DNA of 47,140 nucleotides from contig CAYVQZ010000045.1 of the NCBI GenBank assembly GCA_964453435.1, positions 1 through 47,140 on the forward strand, written 5' to 3'. The notes under the pieces were generated by a model. That model ran no database searches. It saw nothing but the letters and a program-made list of their open reading frames with translations, and was not told where the DNA came from. The translations under genes were made by a program, and so were the position numbers. Within the stretch, counting starts at the first letter, position 1; each line of letters starts with the position of its first letter. This document shows positions 17,093 to 25,638 of the stretch, one piece after another. This DNA comes from CAYVQZ01 sp964453435. GTDB lineage: Bacteria > Abyssobacteria > SURF-5.

Positions 17093-18919
17093 ATGCTCTA
17101 TCCGCAAGAGAACGAATTTAGAAGTTTGAAGGACCTTTCCGGAGTGTGGAAGTTCTCGCTCGACCCGGAGGACCTCGGCGAAGAAAAGAACTGGTTCGAC
17201 GGGCTTCCCTCGAGCAGGCCGATCGGGGTGCCGGGAAGCTGGAACGAACAATACCAGGACACGATGTTCTACATGGGAACGGCGTGGCACCAGACCGATT
17301 TCTGTCATCCGCCGGAATGGCGGGGCAAACGGACCACCCTTCGGTTCGGCGCCGCCGGTCACTATGCGCGCGTGTGGCTGAACGGCGAGTTTATCGGAGA
17401 GCATGAAGGAGGCTCGCTGCCGTTCGAATTTGACATTTCCGCACGAATGGAACCCGGCCGGCGGAACCGCCTTGTCGTCAGGGTCAATAATCAGCTCGGG
17501 CCGGAAACGATCCCGCCCGGCGGCCTGTCCTATGCGGGCGAGAAAAAGGGAGACGATTCGGATTTCGTAAAGGAAGCTATTGCAAATTTTGCTTCGGTCG
17601 TTCCCGAAATTCAAATGCTTCCGCTGTTGCTGGAAATGAGAAAACAATATCCTTCGGTCCCGTTTGATTTTTTCCCGTACGGCGGCATACACCGCCCCGT
17701 GAAGCTGTGCGCAACCGCGAGGGAGCATATCGAAAAAATAAAGGTGTGGACCGAGATGAAGCGCGGGCGAGCCTCGGTGTACTGCGAGGTCGCGGTTCAT
17801 GGGAATGCGACCGCTGTCAGGGCAACCCTTTCGAGAGGCAAGAAGTCGTTCGCGGCCGAATCCTCCATCGAAGACGGTCTCGCGCGGCTCGTCATCCCGG
17901 TTCCAAAACCCGATATGTGGCATCCCGACAGCCCGCATCTTTATCATCTGGAAATTCGAATCCTCAAGAAGACGAAAATTGTCGACGAGTACCATACCCA
18001 TATCGGCATCAGAACGATTGAAGTGACGGACAACCAGATTCTCCTGAACGGAGCGCCGGTGTATCTTCGGGGCGTTTGCAAGCATGAAGATTTTCCGGTC
18101 ATCGGGCGCGGATTGTCCACGCCGGTGGTTGTCAAGGATTTTTCGTTGATGAAGTGGCTGGGCGCGAACTCGTTTCGCACGTCTCACTATCCATATGCGG
18201 AAGAATGTCTCATGCTCGCCGACCAGATGGGGTTCCTGGTTATCGACGAGATGCCCTCGGTCGGGCTGGATTACAAAATGTACAACGACCCGATATTGGA
18301 AAAGTGCAAGAGCATCCTGACGGAGTTGATAGACCGCGATACCAACCACCCGAGCGTGGTCATGTGGAGTATCGCGAACGAGCCCGACGTGTTCACCGAA
18401 AGCGCGGGCGAGTTTTTCGGAAAACTTTGCGCTCATGCCAAAGAGCTCGACCCATCGAGGCCCGTTACGCTTGCCTCGATGCACTCGCCGGTGGACCATA
18501 CAATGGAGGTGGTCGATGTCATTTGCATAAACCGCTATTACGGATGGTACACGGAACCGGGGCAAATCGAGCTCGGCGCCGCGAAACTCGGCGAGGAGCT
18601 TGACCGAATCCACCGGACACACAAAAAACCCGTGCTCGTCTCGGAATTCGGGGCGGATACGGTCGCCGGACTGCATTCGGACCCGCCCGAGATTTTTACG
18701 GAGGAGTACCAGGCCGCCTTTCTCAAAGCGTACATCGACGTCATCCGGTCAAAGGAATTCACGATAGGGGAACACATCTGGAATCTCGTTGACTTCAAAA
18801 CACCCCAGTGCCACTGGCGAACCGTGCTGAACCGGAAAGGACTTTTCACGCGGGACCGCCAGCCGAAACTGGCCGCTCATCTGATTCGGCAACTGTGGCA
18901 ATCGGAACGTCACATTTAA
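17093..18919 (+). CDS. uidA: beta-glucuronidase (glycoside hydrolase family 2)
   Basis: The enzyme hydrolyses beta-D-glucuronides. The 608-residue protein has the GH2 order: jelly-roll sugar-binding domain (1-210), immunoglobulin-like domain (about 215-310) and TIM barrel (about 312-608). The acid/base glutamate is E430 in IANEP and the nucleophile is E518 in SEFGAD. NRYYGWY (480-486) is typical of glucuronidases. The NxK motif that contacts the glucuronate carboxylate is present as N580-R-K582 in VLNRKGLFTRDR, so specificity for glucuronides is well supported. An insertion at about 145-190 makes the first domain longer than in Escherichia coli GusA. There is no signal peptide, so it acts inside the cell. 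ACGGAGGG lies six bases before the ATG. The transporter gene follows after 21 bases, so the two are probably co-transcribed. Confidence 0.92.
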   Translation: MLYPQENEFRSLKDLSGVWKFSLDPEDLGEEKNWFDGLPSSRPIGVPGSWNEQYQDTMFYMGTAWHQTDFCHPPEWRGKRTTLRFGAAGHYARVWLNGEFIGEHEGGSLPFEFDISARMEPGRRNRLVVRVNNQLGPETIPPGGLSYAGEKKGDDSDFVKEAIANFASVVPEIQMLPLLLEMRKQYPSVPFDFFPYGGIHRPVKLCATAREHIEKIKVWTEMKRGRASVYCEVAVHGNATAVRATLSRGKKSFAAESSIEDGLARLVIPVPKPDMWHPDSPHLYHLEIRILKKTKIVDEYHTHIGIRTIEVTDNQILLNGAPVYLRGVCKHEDFPVIGRGLSTPVVVKDFSLMKWLGANSFRTSHYPYAEECLMLADQMGFLVIDEMPSVGLDYKMYNDPILEKCKSILTELIDRDTNHPSVVMWSIANEPDVFTESAGEFFGKLCAHAKELDPSRPVTLASMHSPVDHTMEVVDVICINRYYGWYTEPGQIELGAAKLGEELDRIHRTHKKPVLVSEFGADTVAGLHSDPPEIFTEEYQAAFLKAYIDVIRSKEFTIGEHIWNLVDFKTPQCHWRTVLNRKGLFTRDRQPKLAAHLIRQLWQSERHI

Positions 18920-18940
18920 TAGAACAGGACGAGAAAGGCG

Positions 18941-20215
18941 ATGGCAAATTCTTCCGGCAACATCGTAGTGCGAACACTTTCTCAACTTGGCCCCGGGCTG
19001 ATATGGGCGATGGTGGCCATCGGGCAAACACATGTCATCCTGGGCACATATGCAGGCGCGAGGTTCGGGTTCTCTCTTCTGTGGGTCGTTCTGCTGGCTC
19101 ACGTGCTGACGTATCCGGTATTCGAATACGGCCCGAGGTACGCCGTCGCAACCGGCGGCTCGCTGATTGACGCCTATATGCGCCTGCGGCTCCTCAAGGT
19201 ACCCCTTCTCATCTTTTTCCTGGCGCTCCTTCTCACGGTCCCCTTTCTCATCATCGCCTCCCTTCTGAGCGTCTCGGCGTCGATCCTCTTCGCCGCGATT
19301 CCCGGGGTCTCGTTTAACGTATGGTGCGCAATAATAACGTGCCTGACAGCGGCGCTCATCTTCGCGGGACGGTACAGGGGTCTGGAAATCGCTTGCATTG
19401 CGATGTCCGGCGTTCTCGTTTTGGTTGCGGTGATTGCTTTCTGTCTCAGTCCACCTGAGCCGGGCGACTTGCTCGCCGGCGCGCTTCTTCCCGCTGTGCC
19501 GGCGGGGTCGCTCCTGACACTGGTCGCGCTGATACGAATGCCGACAGACGCTGCGACATCAATCATGCATTCGGTGTGGGCGGCCAAGAAGCGGGACGTC
19601 TGGATAGAAGGAGGGGAACCGGTGGAAGGGTTGAAAAGAAGCCTGTTCGATCTCCGCGTCGGTTTCTGTTTCTCTCTTGCCGTAGCGGTCGTCTTCGTTT
19701 CGCTTGGCGCTGTCGTTCTCAATCCGCGGGGGATTCATCTCGAGGGCGTCAAACTTGCATTCGAGTTGTCGAGAATCTACACCGACACCGTTGGTCCGTG
19801 GACCTTCCCCCTGTTTATCGGGGTGGCGTTCATCGCCGTCTGGGGGAGTTATTACACGAATGCCGACGGGGTGCCCAGAATGTTTCAGGACCTCTATAAC
19901 TCTTTGACAAAGAGAAAAAAGAATTCGGAGCTCAGCGGGCTCAGAGTCGCTTATACGATATTCATCATGGCAGGGGGCTTGTTTCTCGCTGTCTTGAAAC
20001 AGGAACCCGTTTATCTCGTACTGCTGGCCGTGTCGGCAGGGTTGATCGCTTATCCCCTCATATACATATTGAATATCTATGCCGTCACCAGGATGGTCGA
20101 TGAACAGTTTCGACCCTCCCGGCTGAATCTCATGTTTGCTTTTCTGGGAGTGGCTTACTCCTTTGTCGGGGTGACGCTTTTGCTGCTCGTTCGGGTCTTC
20201 GGTCTCTGGAACTAG
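18941..20215 (+). CDS. Nramp-like membrane transporter with altered metal motifs
   Basis: The 424-residue protein has about 11 membrane helices. The start of helix 1 (GPGLIWAMVAIGQTH) and the following AGARFGF align with Nramp/MntH proteins. The two ion-binding motifs of true manganese/iron transporters are changed: DPGN in helix 1 reads GQTH (28-31) and MPHN in helix 6 reads MPTD (200-203). It therefore belongs to the Nramp-related group with uncharacterised substrate, not to MntH proper. Its position directly behind the beta-glucuronidase suggests a linked role, possibly uptake of a glucuronide or of an ion needed for its breakdown, but that is inference. AAAGG lies four bases before the ATG. 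Confidence 0.75.
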   Translation: MANSSGNIVVRTLSQLGPGLIWAMVAIGQTHVILGTYAGARFGFSLLWVVLLAHVLTYPVFEYGPRYAVATGGSLIDAYMRLRLLKVPLLIFFLALLLTVPFLIIASLLSVSASILFAAIPGVSFNVWCAIITCLTAALIFAGRYRGLEIACIAMSGVLVLVAVIAFCLSPPEPGDLLAGALLPAVPAGSLLTLVALIRMPTDAATSIMHSVWAAKKRDVWIEGGEPVEGLKRSLFDLRVGFCFSLAVAVVFVSLGAVVLNPRGIHLEGVKLAFELSRIYTDTVGPWTFPLFIGVAFIAVWGSYYTNADGVPRMFQDLYNSLTKRKKNSELSGLRVAYTIFIMAGGLFLAVLKQEPVYLVLLAVSAGLIAYPLIYILNIYAVTRMVDEQFRPSRLNLMFAFLGVAYSFVGVTLLLLVRVFGLWN

Positions 20216-20295
20216 CGGTTGGCAACGGAAATAAGCGTAACAAAAAGAGGAACACGAATTTCCACTATGAGGCTGTCCCACGGTCGGTAATCCGT

Positions 20296-20433
20296 GCTTC
20301 GGGGGCAGTCCGCCAATCTATCCCGCGAATGCGCGGGACTTCGCTCCGCTCAGCGAAGTGAAAAGGGGGATTCCGTAATTGGGTACAGCCCCCTGCGCTT
20401 CGTTTTCGCTGACATTCATAATTGTCGGACAGA
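20296..20433 (-). repeat. dispersed mosaic repeat, copy B (138 bp)
   Basis: This 138-base segment is, on the minus strand, identical base for base to 26365-26502 on the plus strand. It contains three nested or serial hairpins: GGGGG...CCCCC, ACTTCGCT...AGCGAAGT and CCCGCG...CGCGGG. It occupies most of the 364-base gap between the transporter and the D-cysteine desulfhydrase gene. The flanks (about 20268-20295 and 20434-20460) carry further family motifs such as GAGGCTGTCCC and CACAGTCCCC. Confidence 0.9.
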
Positions 20434-20579
20434 TTCACAGTCCCCTTCGCGGAGACTTCACTCATATGACGAATTGTTGGACGCACTCATTGAGGGGGAT
20501 TTCCAGACGGGACGACATAACACTCATTTCCGCAACCGAGCACTAGCGCTTCTCATGCGCTCGCGCAAGAGAATCAGTT

Positions 20580-21596
20580 TCAAACCCGTTCGCGAAACGA
20601 CTCCGCATGCGGATAGATTCCGGGATAGCCCCCGGTATGGATGAAGACGACGTTCTCGTCCTTATTGAACTTTCCTTTTCGCAGTATGTCAATCATGCCC
20701 GCCATCGCTTTCCCCGTGTACACCGGGTCGAGGAACACGCCCTCGAGTCGCGCCAACAGCTTTATCGCGTCAATGCACTCGCGGGTAATGACACCGTAGG
20801 CTTCGCCGTGATAGCCGTAGTGGATAATCACATCGTCGGGTCCCGCGTTCGGATTCTGCCCAATCAGGTCGCCTACCTGGTTCACGATAACTTCAATGGG
20901 AGGCAGGCCAAGCGCATCGAGCGAACCTTTCTTGCTGACCGCGACACCCTGCACCTTTGCGGGCATATCGAGGCATTTAACTCCCGCAAGAAGACCCGCT
21001 TGTGTTCCGCTGCTCCCCATCGCCACAAAGATGTGGTCGATGCGGAAACCGAGGTCGCGCGCCTGGTCGAACAATTCGAGCGCCGCAAGATAATACCCCA
21101 CATCTCCGAGCGGAGTCGAGCCGCCGGGCGGAATCATGTAGACGTTTCTGCCACGCTCGGTCAGTTCCTGCACCGCGTTGAAGATGGCAAGCTGCATCTC
21201 ATCCAAATTTGACGGGTCGGTGAAGGGTGGCAAGAAAAGGTATTCGCATCCCATGATTTCGTCAAGCAGCAGGTTTCCGGTCAGGTAATCCGGCCGCTCT
21301 CCGGAAAGCACAAGAAAACTCTTCAACCCCAATTTGCACGCAGCCGCTGCGGTCATCCGGCAATGATTGGACTGAACTGCGCCGAACGTCAACACGGTGT
21401 CCGCTCCGTTGTTGATTGCATCGGCCATCAGAAATTCGAGTTTCCGCGCCTTATTTCCGCCGGTCGCCAATCCGGTCATATCGTCGCGCTTGATCCAGAT
21501 TTGTGGTCCGCCGAGGTGTCTGGTGAGAGCGGGCAACGGCTCGAGCGGGGTGGGGAGAAATGACAACGATACGCGGGGTATTTCATCTACGTTCAT
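20580..21596 (-). CDS. PLP-dependent D-cysteine desulfhydrase / ACC deaminase family enzyme
   Basis: The 338-residue protein is a fold-type II PLP enzyme. D-cysteine desulfhydrase releases pyruvate, ammonia and sulfide from D-cysteine; the sister enzyme ACC deaminase opens 1-aminocyclopropane-1-carboxylate. The signature GGNKARKLEF holds the likely PLP lysine (K49). TFGAVQSNHCRMTAAAA is the usual cofactor/substrate loop, and GSSGTQAGL binds the PLP phosphate. AGGAGAG lies five bases before the ATG at 21596; an ATG ten codons upstream is less likely. I cannot separate the two activities by eye; D-cysteine desulfhydrase is the commoner bacterial annotation. The gene stands alone between repeat-rich gaps. 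Confidence 0.85.
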   Translation of the reverse strand: MNVDEIPRVSLSFLPTPLEPLPALTRHLGGPQIWIKRDDMTGLATGGNKARKLEFLMADAINNGADTVLTFGAVQSNHCRMTAAAACKLGLKSFLVLSGERPDYLTGNLLLDEIMGCEYLFLPPFTDPSNLDEMQLAIFNAVQELTERGRNVYMIPPGGSTPLGDVGYYLAALELFDQARDLGFRIDHIFVAMGSSGTQAGLLAGVKCLDMPAKVQGVAVSKKGSLDALGLPPIEVIVNQVGDLIGQNPNAGPDDVIIHYGYHGEAYGVITRECIDAIKLLARLEGVFLDPVYTGKAMAGMIDILRKGKFNKDENVVFIHTGGYPGIYPHAESFRERV

Positions 21597-22127
21597 GCTT
21601 CTCTCCTCTCGAATACGGGATAACAATCCGCTTGCCTCACTCTAACCGGGTCCAAAGCAAGCGGCGGCTGCAATTCCGTCTCCCCTCCCCCATTCAGATT
21701 GAACAAAAGCGACGGCGGGATAATAACACACTTCGCGGTCGAGGCGCCAATTTGAGGTTATTGTTGAGCTGGGTTGCCGCGACATAACCTGCCGGGTTCA
21801 CTGGATTCCCCGATCAAGCCAAGGAATGGCATAGCGGCGATTCCGTAATTGGGTACAGTGAGTGTGTCCGATAATTCGATCGGCGCCCATTTTCACTGAA
21901 GCACATTACGATTCGACGAGTATCAGGAATGTGCGAATGAATTCGCACCTACAAGGAAATTTTCGAATACCCCCACAGGCGCCGATGTGTCCGCACAAAT
22001 TATCGGACGGACTCGCAGTCCCCTTCGCTTGGCAATTATCGGACAGTTTCAGAGTCCTGCTTCGGTCATTTGCCGGCGCAATTTGCCATTCCCGGGCAGC
22101 CACGCCTGCTTGTGTATCTGTCTGTGC
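21597..22127. repeat. repeat-fragment-rich intergenic region
   Basis: No gene is seen. Pieces of the dispersed repeat family occur: the module ATTCCGTAATTGGGTACAG (about 21840-21858), TGTCCGATAATT (21865-21876), and AATTATCGGAC elements with a CAGTCCCC tail at about 21997-22050. A separate small hairpin, GTGCGAA-TGAA-TTCGCAC, lies at 21931-21948. The order of modules differs from the 138-base copies, so this looks like an eroded mosaic. Confidence 0.6.
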
Positions 22128-22622
22128 TCATTTCCTCAACAGGCCCTCGAGTTTCTTGCGATGGTTTTCTTCCTCCCTGATCAAATCCGCGATTGCCCGG
22201 CGTCCGCTTTCATCCGTAACGTTTTCCAGGATCTCATTATAAAATTCGATTGAGCGATTCTCGACCGAAATCCCGAGCCGAACGGCCTCCTGCGGGTTAC
22301 ACAAGACATCCGCAACCCGTTCGGGGTCCTGCAATACGGCCATTACGTTCGAGTCGACAATATCCGCGAGGGTCTCTCCCTCGTCTGCAACTCCGCGTTT
22401 TCTGGCAAGCTCCTCCACCTTGTCCTCGAACATGTTGAGGTGGCTCCGCTCGTCGCTCAAAAGCATCTCCACGACGTCGCGTATTTGGGGCTTCAGCACC
22501 TCGTCTTTCATGCGCGAGTAATAATAAATGCCGTCTTGCTCGATTTTTCGGGCAATCCGATACGCCTCCAGCTCGTCAAAATCATAAATCTTTATTTCAT
22601 CGCCTGAAAAATCAACCTTCAT
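22128..22622 (-). CDS. rubrerythrin-like diiron ferritin-family protein
   Basis: The 164-residue four-helix-bundle protein keeps a full diiron ligand set: E28, E58 with H61 (ExxH), E121, and E151 with H154 (ExxH). It lacks the C-terminal rubredoxin domain of classical rubrerythrin. Such proteins reduce hydrogen peroxide or handle iron in anaerobes, but without the rubredoxin part the electron donor is unknown. AAAGGAAG about eight bases upstream supports the ATG at 22622. It is oriented like its neighbours but separated by repeat-bearing gaps of several hundred bases, so it is probably transcribed alone. Confidence 0.87.
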   Translation of the reverse strand: MKVDFSGDEIKIYDFDELEAYRIARKIEQDGIYYYSRMKDEVLKPQIRDVVEMLLSDERSHLNMFEDKVEELARKRGVADEGETLADIVDSNVMAVLQDPERVADVLCNPQEAVRLGISVENRSIEFYNEILENVTDESGRRAIADLIREEENHRKKLEGLLRK

Positions 22623-22929
22623 TTTTTGTCTTCCTTTCGCGGCGTTAAAGCATGTATCCCCTTGCTGTTTTCACTTCGTTCATTTGGCTCCGGAACGGAA
22701 AAGCGGGTGTCGGACTCCATCCCGGCGGCGGTTCGTCAATGGACGTATTCTAGCAAACAAGGGAAGGACCGGCAAGCAGTCGCACAGAGGGAGAGGCGAG
22801 CGAGAGAAGAAGATTGGCTGACGGGAAAAGGAACTGTCCGATAATTGCCGAGCGCAGGGGGCAGTCCCCTGCGCAGAGGACCACCCAGTGGAATTATCGG
22901 ACACACTCAAAAATCCGAATTCGCACGGG
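22623..22929. repeat. intergenic region with dispersed repeat fragment
   Basis: At 22828-22912 there are facing elements: CTGTCCGATAATTGCC near the left end and GGAATTATCGGACACAC near the right. A GCGCAGGGGGCAGTCCCC stem lies between them. This is a short version of the repeat family with its outer ends inverted. The rest shows no structure. Confidence 0.65.
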
Positions 22930-25377
22930 TCATCGAGGTTGATGAAGGATTGCCTGTTCGAACCGCTCCTTTGTCAGGGTCGCATCCTCATGGATGACCC
23001 GATAGCCGAGCTCGATGATAGGCATCTTCACGTTCATTCTGTTCGCGAGCCGATAGAGACTCGCGATAGAGGCGTAGGTTTCAATCGTCTGATTTTTTTC
23101 CGCAAACGCCTGCACCGTTTTCCGCGCGGGGCGTTTTTGGCCGAGCAGGTGCCCGAACTTACCCGAGCGTCCCGCCATTGCCGTGGCATGAAAGTCGGGC
23201 CACCATGCGTGACTTTCCGTGAATGTCTTCGGGTCCGCTCCGAGCGCGACTCCCAGGCGAATTATTTCTTCGGTGGCCGCCATCATGAACGCACCGAGAT
23301 AGTTCTCGCCCATTCCAAAAGATTTTGCTGCTGCATAGAGCGTGGAATACGGATTCTTTGCGGCGCCCGCCAGGGAAGTTCCGATCGGGTCGGTCGACGT
23401 ATGGACCACCAGCCGGGGATTTTCGAGAAGTGTCTTCAAATCGGCCACGCGCGGCGCCTCGAACCCCGCAAGCTGGGTCGAGCACATTTCGCCCCGAATA
23501 ACCTCCGATGCTATATTCGCCCCCGACAGCACCGCGATATGGATGTCGTGGTCGAGTTTCGCCTTCTCAATCTTGGCGTCGGCCGCTACGGGGAGCAGGT
23601 CGGCCGTTTGATGCGAGAATCCTTTTGTCGCAATGATGAGGTCGAGGTCGCGCGACGCGTATTTGCAAATTTGCTCGAGCACCTGTTCAAACTGGCTCGA
23701 AGGCGTCGCTATTATGATGGCCTTCGAGTTTATGATGGCGTCCTTGTATGAGAACTTCGGATACACGATTTTCGGGGCCTCCATTCCCTCGAAGAACAGA
23801 GGATGCACGCCCTTATACTTCAGAGCTCGTGTTATTTCTTCGCGGGTATCGTATATCACGATGCTGTGGCGGCGGTAGGTCGGGTCCTCAAGGAACTTCT
23901 TTCCGATAGTATGGGCAAGCGTGTAACCCCATTGCCCTGCCCCGATCACACACACCTTGTCATCGTAGTCGGGAGAAAATAGGCGATGGTCGGCCATGTT
24001 GCCGTAATAGGCGAGCGCCGCCGAATCATCGACCAGAACGCGGTGTCTGAAAAATACCCGCCCCCGTCTGATGACCTGCATTAATCCGAGGTCCCTGAGT
24101 CCGACTTCCATGACGGTCCTCGGCCCCATCTCGAACTCGTACGAAAAATTAGGTTCGGAGCCGAACGTCTTCCGGTGATAATCGACCACCTTCTCGATTT
24201 CGGCCTGCACCTGCTGGGACAGGTGGGGAATGGAAATCCTGTCGCTGCCCTCGATCGCTTCGGCCACGATGTGGCTCGGCATAACCTTTTTCACTTTCGC
24301 GATGCGGCGCATGCTCTCCTCGCCAACGAGACGGGCCGGTTCGGTCACGTCGGCGTGGTCGGACAGAAACTCTTTAATCGAAAACGGTTCGCCGACGCTG
24401 GCGCACGCCCTGCCGTATATGTCGCGGTAACTCATAAGCATGCTGTGCGTGAGCAGCCGCATGAAGCCGTTTCCGTTCACATCGTTGCGGTACAGTCGGA
24501 ATGGTCGCCGACGATTGCGGAGAAAACGGTATGTGCCGGTCCCGTGCACGAGCTTATAGTATTCCGGCACGCGCGAAAACGAGATCGCTATCGGAATCAC
24601 AATCGCGTCCGTTGCCGAATCCAGAATTCCGTCCACTACCCGCAGGCGTTCGGGGAGGCGCAGCGTGCCGTTGCGGCTTCGGGCTCCCTGCCGGTTGTTG
24701 GCTTCGGGAAAGATTATGAAATCCTCGCCGTTGTCGGTGAGAACCTCGCATGTCCGCTCCAGGATGCGCTTGTATAATTTCGAATCGTCGCCTTCGCCCA
24801 GCAAACGCTTCACTTTGATGACATTCAGTTCTTTCATTATTTGCTCGACCTTGGGCAAAAACATGAGATTCGCGCCGGCTGCGAAGTGTCCGAGGCCGAG
24901 ACCGAACGAATCAGCGAGGTCACCAACGAGAATGTCGTCTATGTTTGAACTGTGGTTCGCGGCCAGGACCCGGCTTATGCTCGCGTCCGTTGGGAGCAGT
25001 TTCAAATTTTCTACATCAGATGGCTTTTCGGTGAAAAAGTTCGCGCATCCCGAATTATCAAATATGAGGTCCAGAAGAAAGTATGCGATATCCCTGAATC
25101 GGTGGTGGGTCTCCGGATTATACCCGGGCAATATATCCCGTATCTCAGCCTCGACCCGAGTCCAGTCGGTGGTTGAGGGAAGCTCATCTTCGAGACGGAT
25201 CATCACTTCGTGAACGATGGCTTCGGTGTCTATCGGCGCCTGCGGAGTGAACGGCTGAAGCCTCTCCCGTATTCCGCTGTCGTTGGTTTCCTTTTCGAGA
25301 AACTCCACCAGCGAGTCGATTCTGCCGGAGGCCAATCCCACCGCTTTCTTCCTCATGGTTTTAGAAAAACCAGCCAT
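22930..25377 (-). CDS. fusion of PlsB-like glycerol-3-phosphate acyltransferase and NAD(P)-dependent glycerol-3-phosphate dehydrogenase
   Basis: The 815-residue protein joins two enzymes of phospholipid synthesis. Residues about 120-450 form a glycerolipid acyltransferase domain with the catalytic HX4D motif (H142-D147 in NHSSNIDD) and a motif III variant FPEANNRQGARSR (223-235). Residues about 474-815 match GpsA: the dinucleotide motif VIGAGQWG (477-484), a catalytic-lysine segment AAKNPYS and the C-terminal substrate domain with GENYLGAFMMAATEE. The logical product is 1-acyl-glycerol-3-phosphate made from dihydroxyacetone phosphate, with the intermediate passed inside one polypeptide. In most bacteria these are separate genes. 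The C-terminal domain departs from ordinary GpsA around ESHAWWPDFHATAMAGRSG. Residues 1-115 resemble nothing I know. Reading is continuous, with no frameshift. Confidence 0.88.
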   Translation of the reverse strand: MAGFSKTMRKKAVGLASGRIDSLVEFLEKETNDSGIRERLQPFTPQAPIDTEAIVHEVMIRLEDELPSTTDWTRVEAEIRDILPGYNPETHHRFRDIAYFLLDLIFDNSGCANFFTEKPSDVENLKLLPTDASISRVLAANHSSNIDDILVGDLADSFGLGLGHFAAGANLMFLPKVEQIMKELNVIKVKRLLGEGDDSKLYKRILERTCEVLTDNGEDFIIFPEANNRQGARSRNGTLRLPERLRVVDGILDSATDAIVIPIAISFSRVPEYYKLVHGTGTYRFLRNRRRPFRLYRNDVNGNGFMRLLTHSMLMSYRDIYGRACASVGEPFSIKEFLSDHADVTEPARLVGEESMRRIAKVKKVMPSHIVAEAIEGSDRISIPHLSQQVQAEIEKVVDYHRKTFGSEPNFSYEFEMGPRTVMEVGLRDLGLMQVIRRGRVFFRHRVLVDDSAALAYYGNMADHRLFSPDYDDKVCVIGAGQWGYTLAHTIGKKFLEDPTYRRHSIVIYDTREEITRALKYKGVHPLFFEGMEAPKIVYPKFSYKDAIINSKAIIIATPSSQFEQVLEQICKYASRDLDLIIATKGFSHQTADLLPVAADAKIEKAKLDHDIHIAVLSGANIASEVIRGEMCSTQLAGFEAPRVADLKTLLENPRLVVHTSTDPIGTSLAGAAKNPYSTLYAAAKSFGMGENYLGAFMMAATEEIIRLGVALGADPKTFTESHAWWPDFHATAMAGRSGKFGHLLGQKRPARKTVQAFAEKNQTIETYASIASLYRLANRMNVKMPIIELGYRVIHEDATLTKERFEQAILHQPR

Positions 25378-25638
25378 TTTGTCCTCACCTGCGTTTCAAA
25401 AGGCAGCCCCAAATCGTGCGATAAGACCTGACCAAGGCCCGCGCCAAACTATATCCGAGCTAAAAAGTGAGCAAATACGGCGCCACCGAGCCTGACACGG
25501 CGCAAGTTGTTTCAAACAATAGGCATAGAGCCGGGAACGCCGCTTCCGAACAGGCGGAAGAGCGGAAAACTGTTGCAGGCCGTAACATGCGTTCTGCAGA
25601 GACTTTATTGCATGTTGGCGCGCGGCGCCGCCATCTTG
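25378..25638. other. intergenic space
   Basis: This gap holds the ribosome binding site of the acyltransferase/dehydrogenase fusion (GGTGAGGAC, minus strand) and presumably its promoter. No repeat module, RNA or convincing small gene is seen. Confidence 0.3.

Noticed and set aside
16871..18676. 601-residue open frame on the minus strand
   Set aside because: It lies fully over the beta-glucuronidase gene, whose catalytic motifs are intact on the plus strand. The minus-strand peptide has no family features; it is a shadow of GC-rich codon use.
21597..22127. Possible CRISPR array from recurring short elements
   Set aside because: The elements are irregularly spaced, in both orientations and of mixed sequence; no constant repeat-spacer pattern and no cas gene are present.
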